A DNA stretch of 64,000 nucleotides from Endomychus coccineus (Eukaryota; Arthropoda; Insecta; Coleoptera; Endomychidae): positions 22,063,631 to 22,127,630 of the forward strand of contig OY294070.1 of the NCBI GenBank assembly GCA_958510875.1, read 5' to 3'. Each line of letters begins with the position of its first letter. Positions within the stretch are counted from its first letter, which is position 1. Below are positions 22,765 through 34,880 of the stretch, piece after piece. The position numbers were made by a program, and so were the translations under genes. The notes under the pieces are model-generated. The model was not told the origin of the DNA. It saw only the letters and a list, made by a program, of their open reading frames with translations, and did not search any database.

Positions 22765-24210
22765 AACACATATCATTTTCGTCTTTACGTTAAGTCATCA
22801 TCAGAAGACGCATTAATGTCTACAATGGGATTTCTTAAAACTAATTTGTATCATTCACTAAGCGTTCTTATCGCACTAATTTCAATTAAAAATGCCTACG
22901 TCGCCGAAACGAATAGAAACACGAGTAATAGAAATTGTAACACACTAATGTCTTTAGCATATGAATATATAGCAAGAATTCACTGCATAGCAATCCACTT
23001 ATAATATTGAAAGTCATCTTAAGCAATTAGCTTACTGTGATGATGGCTACTTGGTAGCCGAAAAGTCCTCAGTACTTTAATAGTATTTTTAGTGGATAAG
23101 GGTGATTATTTCTTATCGATAATCTTAAGCAATGTTTGAGTAAGACTGAAACCAAAATATAATGATCAAGTATCGAACCAGATGTTAAAGATTTATGAGG
23201 TAATAGGAAAAGGTTGTCAGACTAGAAATATTGCTATTTCAAAATATTCTTCTTACATTTTAACATTATAAAGACTTGTAGGAATTTCAATTGTTTAAAT
23301 TAGTATAAATCTGACTTAGTGATTGAATGTCTGTCCTATGATTTACAGATTTGGAGTCACGTTTTATGTGAATCATCTCCAGGATGGAGTTTTACATAAT
23401 AATTGGTTTCTTTAGTTGAAATATTAACATTTTTGTATTCGAAAGTTTTTGTTTCTAGTACTATTAAACTAATGACCATAGATCCATCGAATTTTGAATA
23501 ATATTGATATACTGTGTGGGTTTGTTCATGTTCAGGTATTGAAGGTTTTAGATTTGAAAAATATTTACCAACACAATTAGTAGGTTTTTGCGCAACATTT
23601 ATATCATACTTTTTTAAACATTTCTCAATTTTCTCTGAGGTCTCCAGAATGTACGGTAATATTATAAATTATTATCGTTTATATTATTTATATATGACGT
23701 ACCATTATAGATTTTGTCTATTCTTTCTTTAATGATGGGTTTGAAAAATGTTTTTGGCAGCCATTCATTTCCAGTGTTTTACGAACAATTTTCCAATTTA
23801 TGGACGGTGTTCTGAGTGGGACACATTAGGCGATCATCTACATACCATTTAATGAATACGGGCTGAAAATCTAATGAATTTATTACAGATTCCTCTAGGA
23901 ATTCCATAACTAGGTTAGCAATAGTAGCTGAAATAGAAGATCCCACTGCTGTGTCGTATATTTGTCCAAAATAGTGTTCACCGTATTGAAAAAACAAAAC
24001 TTTAATGCATTTAAAAAGTTAGACTGATCTAGAGGTGTGTGGTTCTGGTTTTTAATCTCTACCCTACTTTTTTTGAAGCTTCTCAATGCTAATTCGATTG
24101 GAATATTTATAAATAAAGAAACAACGTCGAAGGAAATTAATTGATGATTTATGTTATTTTTGTCAAAGTGAAAAATGAAATATTTTTGTATCACTGGCGT
24201 TACTAGATAA
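22765..24210 (-). pseudogene. Penelope-like element (RT and 3' end)
   Basis: On the minus strand 23910-24194 reads LISFDVVSLFINIPIELAL, the Penelope RT start 'DV.SLF.NIP'. The part at 23779-23997 gives FFQYGEHYFGQIYDTAVGSS, ISATIANLVMEFLEES and FIKWYVDDRL, which carries the YVDD catalytic box. Fragments of the C-terminal region lie at 23460-23700. The 3' end near 22765-22810 (TTTCGTCTTTACGTTAAG) matches, in reverse, the end of the plus-strand copy at about 30440. Frameshifts separate the parts. Confidence 0.85.
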
Positions 24211-25215
24211 TTACGCCCATCGAGCGATAGTTAACTTCCTCGGGCTGAATTATGTCGCTTCTCCGTGGGTTATCATCTTAGTAACACATTTAGTACATAA
24301 GTAGCTTTTTACTCACTAAAATAGCCATTCATTCGTTAATTTAAATTTAAAAATTGCAATTTTGTTAAATATTGACTACGAACATATTTCAAACTGGAAT
24401 ATAAAATAAATGGTTCTAATTGGAACCAGACTATCTAGAAAAATTCACAGTGAGATAATTTTTAGATATATATTAAAATTTCAAATTCAAATAAGTTTGT
24501 CAATAACCGCGGTAAATAATTTGAATTCGACTGAAAATGAATCGATCATATAAGTGACGTGACTGAAAAACAATGACACGTTATGTGTTATTGAAATGAA
24601 AAATGGAACATTACAGAAAAAAAAATAAAAACATTATGCATTACGATGAAACTGACTCACCAAAGATGATTAAGAAATTCGTAATGTATACTGTAATCGT
24701 ACCTCATTTTACAACGTTCTTGTTCTATGTGTCACTAATTTGGTTTATAATTTGCCATCTTAAATAATTCCGGTGAACTATAAGAAGCACTATGGGAAGA
24801 ATTGAGTAGATATGAGTTAGTGATGTTGCTTTGACGTGTTTGATTAGAAATTCATCATCTGATACTATTTATGTAAGATGCTGCAAAAATTACCCAGCCA
24901 AGTTATTTCTTAATTTAAAAAAAACTGAAGCGCACAAAGAGATTTTTCTTCTATTAAAACTATTTATTAAAACATGTAAAATTGTTTATGAAAAACTGCA
25001 TCGAGTAAATGACCGCCACGACTTTCTACGGGAATATCAACAAGATGCCCTCTACAGCAAGGCTCTGCAAAGTCCTTTCAGAAGATAACAGAGCCAGAAT
25101 TGGACCAGTGATTCTTCCGAGGGATCATCATTATACCACGTCTCCGGAAGAGACACTGTGACACCTAGTGTCGATTCAAGTTCCCTGACTCTGGAGATAG
25201 AGATCTGACAACCGA
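24211..25215. other. No recognised gene
   Basis: AT-rich; the ORF at 24831-25088 shows no known motif. From about 25088 composition rises toward the R1-like fragment. Confidence 0.45.
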
Positions 25216-25229
25216 CAGAGTCGATGGAC

Positions 25230-25462
25230 AGACAATGAATGCGTTGTACAAACCACCGCTTCAAAAGGCTGTCCACAGGGAGGTGTCCTATCTCCTCTTC
25301 TGTGGTGTCTTGTAGTCGATGGATTCTTGGAGAAATTGTGAGACTGAGTTTTATGCCCAACCCTATGCCGATGACTTGGTTGGCGTCACCTTCGGGCGGC
25401 ACTTGAGGACGCTGTCCAATCTGCAAAACACGCTGTTCCAAAGTGGGCTTATGTGCCAACAA
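25230..25462 (+). pseudogene. R1-like RT fragment
   Basis: ATGCGTTGTACAAACCACCG opens the block that reads CVVQTT.SKGCPQGGVLSPL and then AQPYADDLVGVTFG, so the YADD box is kept. It matches the copies at 14880-15060 and, in reverse, 28540-28760. It ends at about 25462, directly joined to mariner sequence. Confidence 0.8.
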
Positions 25463-25950
25463 AGTCATGGCGACAGTTTTTTGGTATGCACACGGTATCG
25501 TCAATATCGATTACCTTGAAAAGGGCAACACGATCACCAGCATATATTATGCAGAGCTAATTGATCGATTCGACGCTGATTTGTAGCGAAAGCAGTAGCA
25601 TTTGGCAAAGAAAAAAGTGCTTTTCCACCAGGACAATGCACCGGCAATGGCAAAATTGCATGAATTATGCTACAAATTGGTTCGTCATCCACCATTTTCC
25701 CAAGATTTGGCCCCTTGTGATTTTTATCTATTTCCAAACTTGAAGATATGGCTCGGCGGAAAGAGATTCGGCATCAACGATGAGGTCATCGCCTATTTTG
25801 AAGGATTGCCGAAATCGTATTATTTGGGAGGGATCGAAAAATTAGAAGAACGTTGGACGAAGTGCATCAGGCCTTTAGCGAGATTAGGTTGAGAAATAAA
25901 ATAAGTTTTGACCAAATAAATCATTTCTTGTTTCATTTGTCAGGGACTTT
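25463..25950 (+). pseudogene. Mariner transposase, C-terminal half
   Basis: The plus strand has the mariner order: second-Asp block (FW-AHGIVNIDYLEKGNTITS), LIDRFDADL with a stop, KKKVLFHQDNAPAMAKLHEL, then HPPFSQDLAPCDFYLFPNLK, IWLGGKRF and YYLGGIEKLEERWTKCI. The 'D...C-D34-D' spacing of mariner is visible. One stop and a frameshift near 25590 kill it. The open part is 25602-25892. The 3' stretch AGTTTTGACCAAATAAATCA follows. Confidence 0.92.
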
Positions 25951-26984
25951 TCATGTTGTCCTCGTATACTGTGAGGAGGTGAGTAAAAATTTTCAAAAAT
26001 ATATCAAGCAGGCTGGAATGATACGTAAAACTTTAAAATCAGAAATTTATTGTAACTTTCTGGAATTTGGTTGAATGAAGTTGGCTATTGAATTATTTAT
26101 TTATTAAATATTTCTCGTATCCATTTAATATGATGTAACTAAGTGAATTGTGTTGTAATTATTTAAAATGAAATATCACGAATTAACGGACATTCAAATC
26201 AATTTTTGAAATAGTCCATGCTATAAATGAATAAAAGTACTAGGAGGTACAATAATTTTAACCAGAAGTTTTTCTGACTACGTGTTTGAAGTATAGTAAG
26301 GTTGATGAATCTTGATTTTGCTCATTTCATACCGAAAGTTTCTACTTTGTAGTTAGCGTTTAGAATGACATTAAGTGGGTGAAAGTGTCAAGATGGATGA
26401 GTTATCGTTAAATTCCGGTGCAAGATTGATTGTTAAAACGCATCCTCTAGCCTGAACAGTTAATTTGAATTATGATCGCTAGTAAAGTAACAATTAGGTA
26501 AAAATGCCACGAAATAATCGCTCGTAAAATAACCAACAAACAATACGCTCGTAAAAATATTTTTATCGGCCGCGAAGTCGGGGGCCGCATGTATCTCTGA
26601 CTTGTTTGTACCAACAATATACAGGTGTTGCGCCGCCGGCCATACCGTGTAAATCATGCCCGAAACTCGCATCACACGAGCCTTGTTGTAGCTTCATTAC
26701 AACGATGCTATGTTGATAAATACTTTCTAATGATCCTGTAGTTTGAGTTTCAGTTGTTAATGATATCTAGTCGTTTCAAAAACTATCTGCGGTAATTCAA
26801 TTAGTTAATTATTTATATGTAACCGACTATGCCACAACGGATAGCTCGCGTCGAGCGTTCCCTTAAAATTGATGATATAGCCTGTTCACGTAAAGAAAGA
26901 AATGACGTCTAAGCAGCTTGTGATACAGTCTTGTCAGGTTGACCAGATCCTAAATGTTTTGAGCAGCCTCTAGATCAGTCTGAA
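25951..26984. other. No recognised gene
   Basis: AT-rich DNA with a short GC-rich patch near 26565-26660. No supported ORF or repeat. Confidence 0.5.
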
Positions 26985-27167
26985 TTTATAAATGCAGTAT
27001 TGTTTTGTTTACAATGCACTTATTTCGATACGGTGAACAATGTTTTGGACAACTATTCGGCACAGCAATGTGATCTCCTATTTCCCCTACTATCGCTAAT
27101 CTAGTTATGGAATGCCTACAAGAATCTATAAAATTCACTAGATTTTCAACACGTATCTTCATCATCA

Positions 27168-29117
27168 CTTAGGCCACTTAGTTGGGCCCATTGTGCGCCT
27201 CGTGATCAGAAGCCTATTCTATCCTAGCAGGTTTGTGGCTCGCCAGAAACACAGAATATTGCCAGTGCTGGCTCCCATAAGTTCTTCTGGGAGCAGTTTT
27301 GATTCTTCGGAGTGTCGGTGCCTGAGGGTTGCTGATGCTGGGCATTCCAACAGGATGTGAGGAGCAGCTTCTTCCGCCTTTCTGCATTTCCTATATATTG
27401 GGTCATCTGTGATGCCCATATTGTATAGGTGTTTGTTAAGACGACAGTGACCGGTTAGGATTCCAGTCATCTCTCTGATGTCCTTTCTGTTCAGAGATAG
27501 GAGTTTCTTTGAGAGCCTAGGCACATGCTCTTTGTTGAAGAGCCTGGCCTGCCTCATGCGTGGTGATTCTCGCCACAGTTCAGACCACTCTTTATTCAGT
27601 TGGCCTAAAAGGGCGAAAACCCCCACGCAATTTGATGAATCGATCAGTGGCTTCGGCCCAACGGGGGCTCTAGAGGACCCTCGCTCGTTCGTTCAGCCAG
27701 TGTATCACTGCATTCTTTGACAAGCCTTGATGTGACTCTGGGTAATTTGGGAGCTCCCAGGGCCAACCGACTGTCTGTGCAAATATATATGCGCGTATTT
27801 ACATAGTTTCTTCTCAGGTTTTCCATGGCAGAAGTCAATATTGCGTAGACCTCCGCCTGAAAAACCGTGCAGTAAGCGCCTAGAGTCACTGAAATAGTGG
27901 TCTTTGACCTTTTCAGGTACACTCCCGCCCCAGAGGCCTGACCAACCTTGGACTCATCTGTGAACCATACGAGCCCGTTTGGTGGCAATAAGGTGAGAAT
28001 TTCGTTACTCCAATCTCCTCTATCCGGGATGGGGATTTTGGGAGAAGTGAGACATATAGCTGGGATCATGCTATTTTGCTTCATTTCTAGTATGAGGCAT
28101 TTAGAGATTGACTCACTTAAAATCGATGAATATCCACGAGAGTAGTGCGTTTTGGTCCAGTGGCCTAGGCCTTTTAACCTATTTGCCGTTCTCATAACCT
28201 CAGTTTTTATGTACAAGTGTAGAGGTGATAATCCGGCGAAAGGTTCAAGGGCTCTCGTTGGAACCAACCTCATACCGCTCAATATGCCTACGCATGCAGT
28301 CGGTTCAGTGGGTGCTGTAAAGTCCTTGTCCTCGACCACCACACTACCGCAGCATAGGTAACCATAAGCCTGATCATAACGGTATAGATCCAATAAAGAA
28401 TCTTTGGCTGTAATCTCCATGTGCCGCTGAAAGATCTTTTGCACGCCCAAAAAGACGCTGAGTCCTTCCTCACCCGATATTCGAGGTGTTCGCGCCAGGT
28501 CTAGGATTATTCCCAGAAACTTCACCGACCCTTTGCAGGACCTTGCCGGAGAAACTGATCTCTGGCAGTGTCCCCAGGTGCCTGAAGGTGACTCCAACCA
28601 AGTCATCGGCATAGGCTTGGGCATAAAACCCAGGCTCTTCCGATTTCTCCAAGAGTCCATCGACTACAAGACACCACAGAAACGGATACAGGACACCTCC
28701 TTGTGGACAGCCTTTTGAAGGGGTGGTTTGTAAAACCCATTCGTTATGTTGCGCCTTTACCGCACGCATAGATAGCATGGCTTCAATCCACCGAATCAAT
28801 GTTGAACTGACTCGATCCTTCTCCGCGGCTGAGCAGATAGACTCGACGGACGTGTTATCAAATGCCCCTTCGATATCCATAAATACCTCAGGGCGTGTTC
28901 CTCCGGGCCATAGCACCATCTGTTCTTGTTACTAGATGATACAAAGCCGTTTCAGTCAGAGGCCAGCCTGGTAGGCGTGTTGACGACAGTGTAAGGGATG
29001 GGTCTTCAGTGGGCCATCTCTTAAGTGTCTGTCAATCAGTCTGTTCATTGCCTTTAATAGGAATGAGGTTAGACTAATAGGGCGGAATGCCTTGGCTTGG
29101 GTATATGAATGAACACG
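27168..29117 (-). mobile_element. R1-like non-LTR retrotransposon inside the Penelope copy
   Basis: Minus strand, from 5' to 3': RT entry near 29060-28940, 28470-28919 with VFMDIEGAFDNTSVESICSA, GCPQGGVLYPFLWCLVVDG and QAYADDLVGVTF; 27644-28660 with thumb and VVWWSRT, an RNase H (LVWFTDESKV, FQAEVYAIL, ICTDSRLALGAPKLP); and 27219-27626 with the C-terminal domain ending CRKAEEAAPHILLECPA. The 338- and 149-residue open stretches make it the best preserved copy in the window. It is still interrupted by frameshifts and internal deletions. The 3' tail is GATGATGA-type at 27168. Short direct repeats (GTATCTT) lie at both edges. Confidence 0.9.
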
Positions 29118-29314
29118 ACCTGTATCTTAAAACGGTATGTAGATGATTACCTAATGTGTGTTCCCAAGGGTAATATTCAATATGTAACGAATAAATTCAA
29201 ACAATTTCCTCTGGAAACTTCAATTATTTACCTTTTGAATAGAAATAAACAAAAACATAAATTTCCTACTTGTGAACAATGAACATGTTTCAGATGGAAA
29301 AATAAAAACATCGT

Positions 29315-29930
29315 GGTTTACAAATAGTCTAGGCTATAAGCTGGGAAATTGAAAAACTTTTGTTTAGATGTTTTATAGACCCCAAAGGTAATTCGTGATA
29401 CCATAACGATATGCCCTAGCCCCCCCTTCACCCGCAGAACGTCAAAATTGGCCCATTTTTACCCCTCAAAAATCAAACGATATGATTTATTCAAAAAATG
29501 AAAATTATGCTCCGAAAATGGTATCCGATAGGTTTTTTGTGTCGCTGATCACGAATCCGAGGTCAGTTATCCGGAAGCTCAACCGGAGACCAGAAAATCG
29601 GGAAAATTCAGCTATTATCCTTTTATTTTTCAAACATTTCATTTTTGACGTCAACACTGGCTTCTATGAAGTTTATGGGTCGCTGATCAATAATCCGAGA
29701 TCAGTTATGCGGAAAACTCGACCGAAGACCGGACAATCGGAAAAATGTTTGATCAATTTTCCACACAACTGACCTTGGATTCGTGATCAGCGACCCGAAA
29801 AACTATCTTGAAGACATTCTTAAAGGCAAAAAGTACAAAGTTTGGAAAAATAACTGGAAAACAGTCAAATTTATCCGATTATCTGATCTCCGGTCAAGAA
29901 AGATCAAAGAAAATCTTTAATATATAAGTA
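29315..29930. mobile_element. Subrepeat foldback family, copy 1
   Basis: The copy begins near TAGTCTAGGCTATAAGCTGG, the family terminus. Inside are the motif GTCGCTGATCACGAATCCGA (29538), a variant near 29680, and the reverse form TCGTGATCAGCGACCC (29778). The ORF at 29482-29772 repeats the peptide S-L-I-(T/N)-N-P-R-S only because of these units. Confidence 0.7.
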
Positions 29931-30455
29931 CCTTACCATGAATTCCAGAGACAGAGAACATTAAGAAATGTTCAAAAAGTATGACATAAATGTTGCGCAT
30001 AAACTTACTAACTGTATTAATAAATATTTTTCAAATGTAAAACCATTAATATCTGGAAATAAACAAACCCACACGATACCAATATAAATTAAATTGTTTA
30101 GATTGCGATGGGACTTATACGGGAATCTGTAAACAATATTCACACAAAATAATGTTTGACCATAAATATAGTTCAAGAAACACAAACTCAGAAAATTCCA
30201 ATGCCCTTACTAAACACTGTTCTGATTATAACCATCAGTTCGATTATGAAATGTTAATATTTTAGTTTAAGAAACCAATTATTTGTTCTTTATTGCGACG
30301 TAGACATTTTTAAATGAAATTAATACGATAAAGACGCTTAGTGCTTGATACAATTAGTTCAAGAAATCCAGCCCTTTAGTTGATGTAAACCAGTTTTCAA
30401 ACGTTTTTTGATGATAGTCGTGAGACCGAAACGTACATAAAGACGAAAATAAATC

Positions 30456-31180
30456 ATCATACTAAGTTCTTAGGCATCATACTAGACCGCTTTCTGGACT
30501 GGAAAGAACATATAGAATATGTTGCTAGTAAGCTAAATAAGGTTTGCTATGCAATTAGAATAACTGCAAAATACTTAAATGAACCAACATTAAGAACGCT
30601 ATACCATGCCAATTTTGAATCTATCATGCGATATGGAATAATATTTTGGGGAATAGGCTCAACTGTAGAGAACATTTTTATTATCCAAAAAAAGTACTCC
30701 GAATCATATATAAGAGGGATTTTAGACAGTCATGCAGAGGACTTTTCAGAGAGAAAAGAATTTTCACTGTATATGGTCTTTATCTATACGAGTGCCTGAT
30801 GTTCTTACAAAGAAACTAGAGTAGATTTGGAATAATCAAAGAATCAAACACCAGATATGAAACCAGATCCATTAACATGAACTACCCTAAAAATCGACTT
30901 TGTTTGACTGGAAAAAATCCGTCTTACATGTGTATAAGAATATTTAATAGGCTACCGAATACTATTGAATCAATAGGAAGCCAGAATCTGTTCGAAACAA
31001 AAATAAAAAAATTGCTCCTAGATCTAGAACCGTACAATGTAGATGACTATATGAACCATATCTTCTGAAATGTGCCATACATTTGACGTCATATCTTTTT
31101 TTGCTTTATGTATACATGTATATATGAGGTTAATTCAGAAATAAAGAAATATTATTATTATTATTATTATTATTATAAAT
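30456..31180 (+). pseudogene. Jockey/CR1-type retrotransposon 3' half with (TTA)n tail
   Basis: The plus strand gives KFLGIILDRFLDWKEHIEYV, YLNEPTLRTLYHANFESIM and RYGIIFWG, a typical RT thumb region. The C-terminus at 30877-31068 reads NPSYMCIRIFNRLPNTI. The element ends in an (ATT)n tract at 31152-31178. It begins right at the Penelope 3' end. Confidence 0.85.
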
Positions 31181-31282
31181 GAAAATTGTCATAATTCTTC
31201 AATGAAAACATAACATCAACAAATTGGGCTCTTTTTATGACTCGAAAAATGTCTACAGTATACCGAATATGCAATATGGTGA

Positions 31283-32410
31283 AAATTCAAAAAAAAATAT
31301 TATACTTTGACCACACGAGAGGAAACCTATAATGTTCGGAGAGCATCGTGTAAGCCATCAGTGGAACGTTGAGAGAGGAGATAGGCATTCTAAGTTTTCT
31401 TGAAGGCTTGGAGGTTATAGGCATAGGGAAATACCTCACTAGGTGAAGAATACCACAACTTCGCTGTTCGATAGAAAAATGAAGTCTAGTAGGAAGAAGT
31501 TCGGTAGGTCTCGAGCTTGACAATGAAGGGGTGACTAGGTTGAGCTCGTCTAATCTGTCTATCTCAAATCTCTTGTGGTGGAACAACATACAAGATTTCT
31601 GATGAATACCGACCATGGAAATATCTATAGGAAAGGGTGAGATCTCTCACCTTTCTACGATGTTCTAGAGAGGTCAATGAACTCGTAAGTCTGACATCAG
31701 TCAATCAGGCGAATAGCTCTCATCTGAATAGAATTCAAGAGCGTATGTTTGGGAGTAACCTGAACAGTATTCCAGGGCAGGTCGAATCTGGGCTATGTAG
31801 ATTATGAGGAGCTACTAGGATGTAAAGTAGTTCTTGGCACGGAATACAAAATCAGGTTTTCGTGAAGCGGAATGGATCTCACATGATCATCCCATGAGAG
31901 GGTGTTCTTGGTGATGATTCCGAGCAACGATATGAAAGACTTCACATGAATAGTTGTACCTGACATCATCGTGTTAGGGATTGTGGGATCCACCTACCTG
32001 GAGAAGGCGCAAGCTTGTGTTTTGGCTGCATTAAACTCTACTAGATTATCAGATCCCATTTCAAAATCTTCGCCAGATCTCCATTTATTGCGTCAACATG
32101 TCTCTATCTTGTTCCTCTGACTTTGTTGGATGGTATGTGGGCTCTAGATGAGGAAGAGGTATGAAGTGTACCACCATATGTAAACTTGTGGACAGGACAA
32201 GTACTCACTTCAACCAGATCGTTGATTTGGTGCCAAGACAGATCCCTGTGGAACACCAGAATTGATAGTCATTGTATCGGAGGATACTCCGTCAACCAGC
32301 ACATGGAGTGATCTATCTGAGAGAAAACTCGATGTTAGCGAAAAAGTTAAGGCGGCAAACCATACGTACGTCGGAAGTTTCCCAAGGAGGCTTTGATTGA
32401 ATGAATCATT
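31283..32410 (-). pseudogene. Jockey-like family B, 3' half
   Basis: Minus strand: 31802-31993 contains DPTIPNTMMSGTTIHVKSFI and LLGIITKNTLSWDDHVRSI. 31287-31616 contains SSRPTELLPTRLHFSIEQRS and the shared 3' end. The part at 32200-32400 is the RT region with inverted GTTCCACAGGGATCTGTCTT. Several frames are broken. Confidence 0.85.
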
Positions 32411-33285
32411 ACCAAACGTAATGAGTTATAAAAGAATATTAATAGTTTGATGATATAATTTCATAGAAAACACTTTGAAGGGTTGGAAATTTAAAATATA
32501 ATGAATGAAGTTACAATTCAGTAAACTCATAATATGAACTTGACAGTAAAAATCGTAATTAATTCCCCAAACATGATCCCCTATTCCTCTCATAGATGAC
32601 CAGATCATTTAATAGTATGGTCACCTCAGGGATCAAGATATATGATTTGTTAAACAGTTGTTTCTTATACTTTTTCAGGCTAGCTATCATGATACCCCAT
32701 TGAGTCATCGCTCCCTATTTTCTAACCAAAGTACATTCCTCTGATATTTTTTCTGTTTTGCTTTTCGTAAGAATAAATTTTGGTTGAACAAAACACTAGA
32801 CTGACCTAAACGGTGATTATTTTGAAACGAAGATATTTGGCAATGCTTGAAGCAATATATACTTTGGTTATAAAATCGTATCACATCGCCATATTTGAAT
32901 GTGTTTTCGGAAAAGTGTATTTTTTACATCATAATTATACGACTTTACAGCAGCAACCAATTTGTCAAACGTGTCTATTAGACAATGATATAATGGACTA
33001 AATGTGGGATTCAGTGCAAGAATAATGATCATTATAAAATGTTAATGTAATATGTGGGTGATGAATAACCTTTAGTATTACAAAACTAGATTTCATAATA
33101 CTGAATTTTCTAGTAAACGCAGCTTACATAACATAATGCACAACAACCCATAGCTGTAATTCAGTGACTTAATACATAATATGCGTACATTTATCAATCT
33201 TGTGCGAGGGTGGTCTGACATATAGCTTGGTTTGATAATGAAGGAAATATTTTTAGTTAAACAACAAAGTACTTGATCGCTCGCT
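32411..33285. other. No recognised gene
   Basis: AT-rich intronic DNA. The 62-residue ORF at 32813-33001 is not recognised. Confidence 0.5.
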
Positions 33286-33289
33286 AAAA

Positions 33290-34300
33290 TTATCTCGAGC
33301 TTCGAAGCATTATTCCCAAGGTTTCCGGTTCATGGATACCGGTCCGGAGTATTTTCGAGCTCCTCAAGATACTCCTGGTATATCACTCCATCAAGGTAAC
33401 TTTTGAGTTTCTGGAACAGCTGTGAAAGGGTGAATACGGAAAAATTCCAAACCGAAATTCGTCAAATCTATAATAGACCGGGCAGAATCGAAAAATTTTT
33501 GTGGCATTCGATTCGTGGGGTTATCAGGATCATTCGTAACATATAAAACCTCATCCGTCACTTCCCACCTCCCTCCCTTGGGGGCCATAAATGGCCCCTA
33601 AAAGGGTAATTTCGGAATCAACATGCACCAATGTTTTTTTTTGGGTCGCTGATCACGATTCTGACATCAGATTCACTTGAAATCAATTCTACTGGTGGAA
33701 ATCGATCGAATTGACTTATAGATTATTTTGGCAATATATATTATGTTTGGATTTCAAATCCACCAAGGGTCGTTAATAATTATATTGTCATCAAATAGTT
33801 GGTTAATCCACTGTATAAGAAAACATTCACCATAGATAAACAGACAAACTAAATATAAATAAAGTCAAATGGCCAATTTGATCCATTCTTCACCCCCAGA
33901 ATTGATTTCAAGTAAATCTGACGTCAAAATCGTGATCAGCGACCCAAAAAACCTACTTGGTGGATTTAAAATACAAACATAATACATATAGCCAAAATAA
34001 TCTATAAGGGTGCAAAATTGGCCAGTTTGATCAATTTTCCACCCCTAGAATTGATTTCAAGTAAATCTGACGTCAGAATCGTGATCAGCAACCCAAAAAA
34101 CCTCCTTGGTGCATTTTAAATACAAATTACCCTTTTGGAAGCCAGGTATGGGGAGGGGGGTGACCGGTGAGGGTTTATGTGTTATGAATGATCCTGATAA
34201 CCCCACGAATCGAATCTCATAGTAATTTTCCAATTCTGACCTACATGTCTTTTTTTGATTATAGCAGAAATCCCGGCTCATTGCCTGAGCTATATCTTTT
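33290..34300. mobile_element. Subrepeat foldback family, copy 2
   Basis: The termini are related to CCGGTTCATGG (33330) and CCCGGCTCATTGCCTGAGC (34272). The inner motif occurs forward at 33648 (GGGTCGCTGATCACGATTC) and in reverse at 33935 and 34076. Blocks with GGTTATCAGGATCATTC (left) and GAATGATCCTGATAACC (right) are perfect inverted words. Minus ORFs here follow the arms and are not genes. Confidence 0.75.
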
Positions 34301-34880
34301 ATGGTCGCATTTTGTAGATATCCCCTACAAAAACAATACAATGGGATGTATTCAACTGTTGTTTCGTTATTGTTGAACATCATTGTAACCTTAGCTATCG
34401 TAAGAGCCGGAGATCAATGCCTGCAATTTTGCTGCATAATATTGGCCAGTACTAATAAGGTAATCAATGATAATTCTTTCTGCGTTCCAAGACTTTGATA
34501 CCTACAAGTTAGCACTTAATCCCTCCTCCTTTCTTAGAGCCGGCTTACCTCATCTAGTCCACAGAGTGGATTGCAATGTCGTTTCATGTTATAATTGGGA
34601 GCACGCGATTCATCAAAGGTAAGAAAACCGTGAAATTTTCCTTGAACATACAGTCAATTGAACGCGACCCATCTTGCACAGTTTTTCATATGGGATTTTT
34701 CTGACTGAGTTGAAGTGGCTATTATTTCCGTTACCTCGCGTCCATACTCTTGGTATGGGATGGGACGGGGAGCTCCATCGAATGGTTTGTATTTGATGCT
34801 CTTTCAAACACCTTCGAAGTCCCCTAGACCGAGTAATAGTCTCAGAGTAAGGTCGTGAGTCGCTCTAAGTGAGGAAAGTC
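34301..34880. other. No recognised gene
   Basis: Nothing with recognisable motifs; no repeat family seen elsewhere in the window. Confidence 0.45.

Larger units (their letters stand above)
26985..30455 (+). mobile_element. Penelope-like element, plus strand, split by two insertions
   Basis: At 26990-27165 the RT reads FRYGEQCFGQLFGTAM and SPISPTIANLVMECLQES. The gene resumes at 29118 with RYVDDYLMCVPKGNIQYVTN (after one frame change), then is broken again at about 29310. It continues at about 29945-30250 with a degenerate GIY-YIG part (KLNCLDCDGTYTGICKQYS), ending at about 30452 with ATAAAGACGAAAAT. The insertions are an R1-like retrotransposon (27168-29117) and a foldback (29315-29930). Confidence 0.85.

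Noticed and set aside
25052..25504. 150-residue minus ORF
   Set aside because: It is antisense to the plus-strand R1-like RT fragment and has no motif of its own.
29482..29772. 96-residue ORF with an internal repeated peptide
   Set aside because: The repetition comes from the GTCGCTGATC units of the foldback, not from a repeated protein domain.
33391..34383. Minus-strand ORFs of 65 and 108 residues
   Set aside because: They follow the inverted arms of a foldback copy and share no protein motif.
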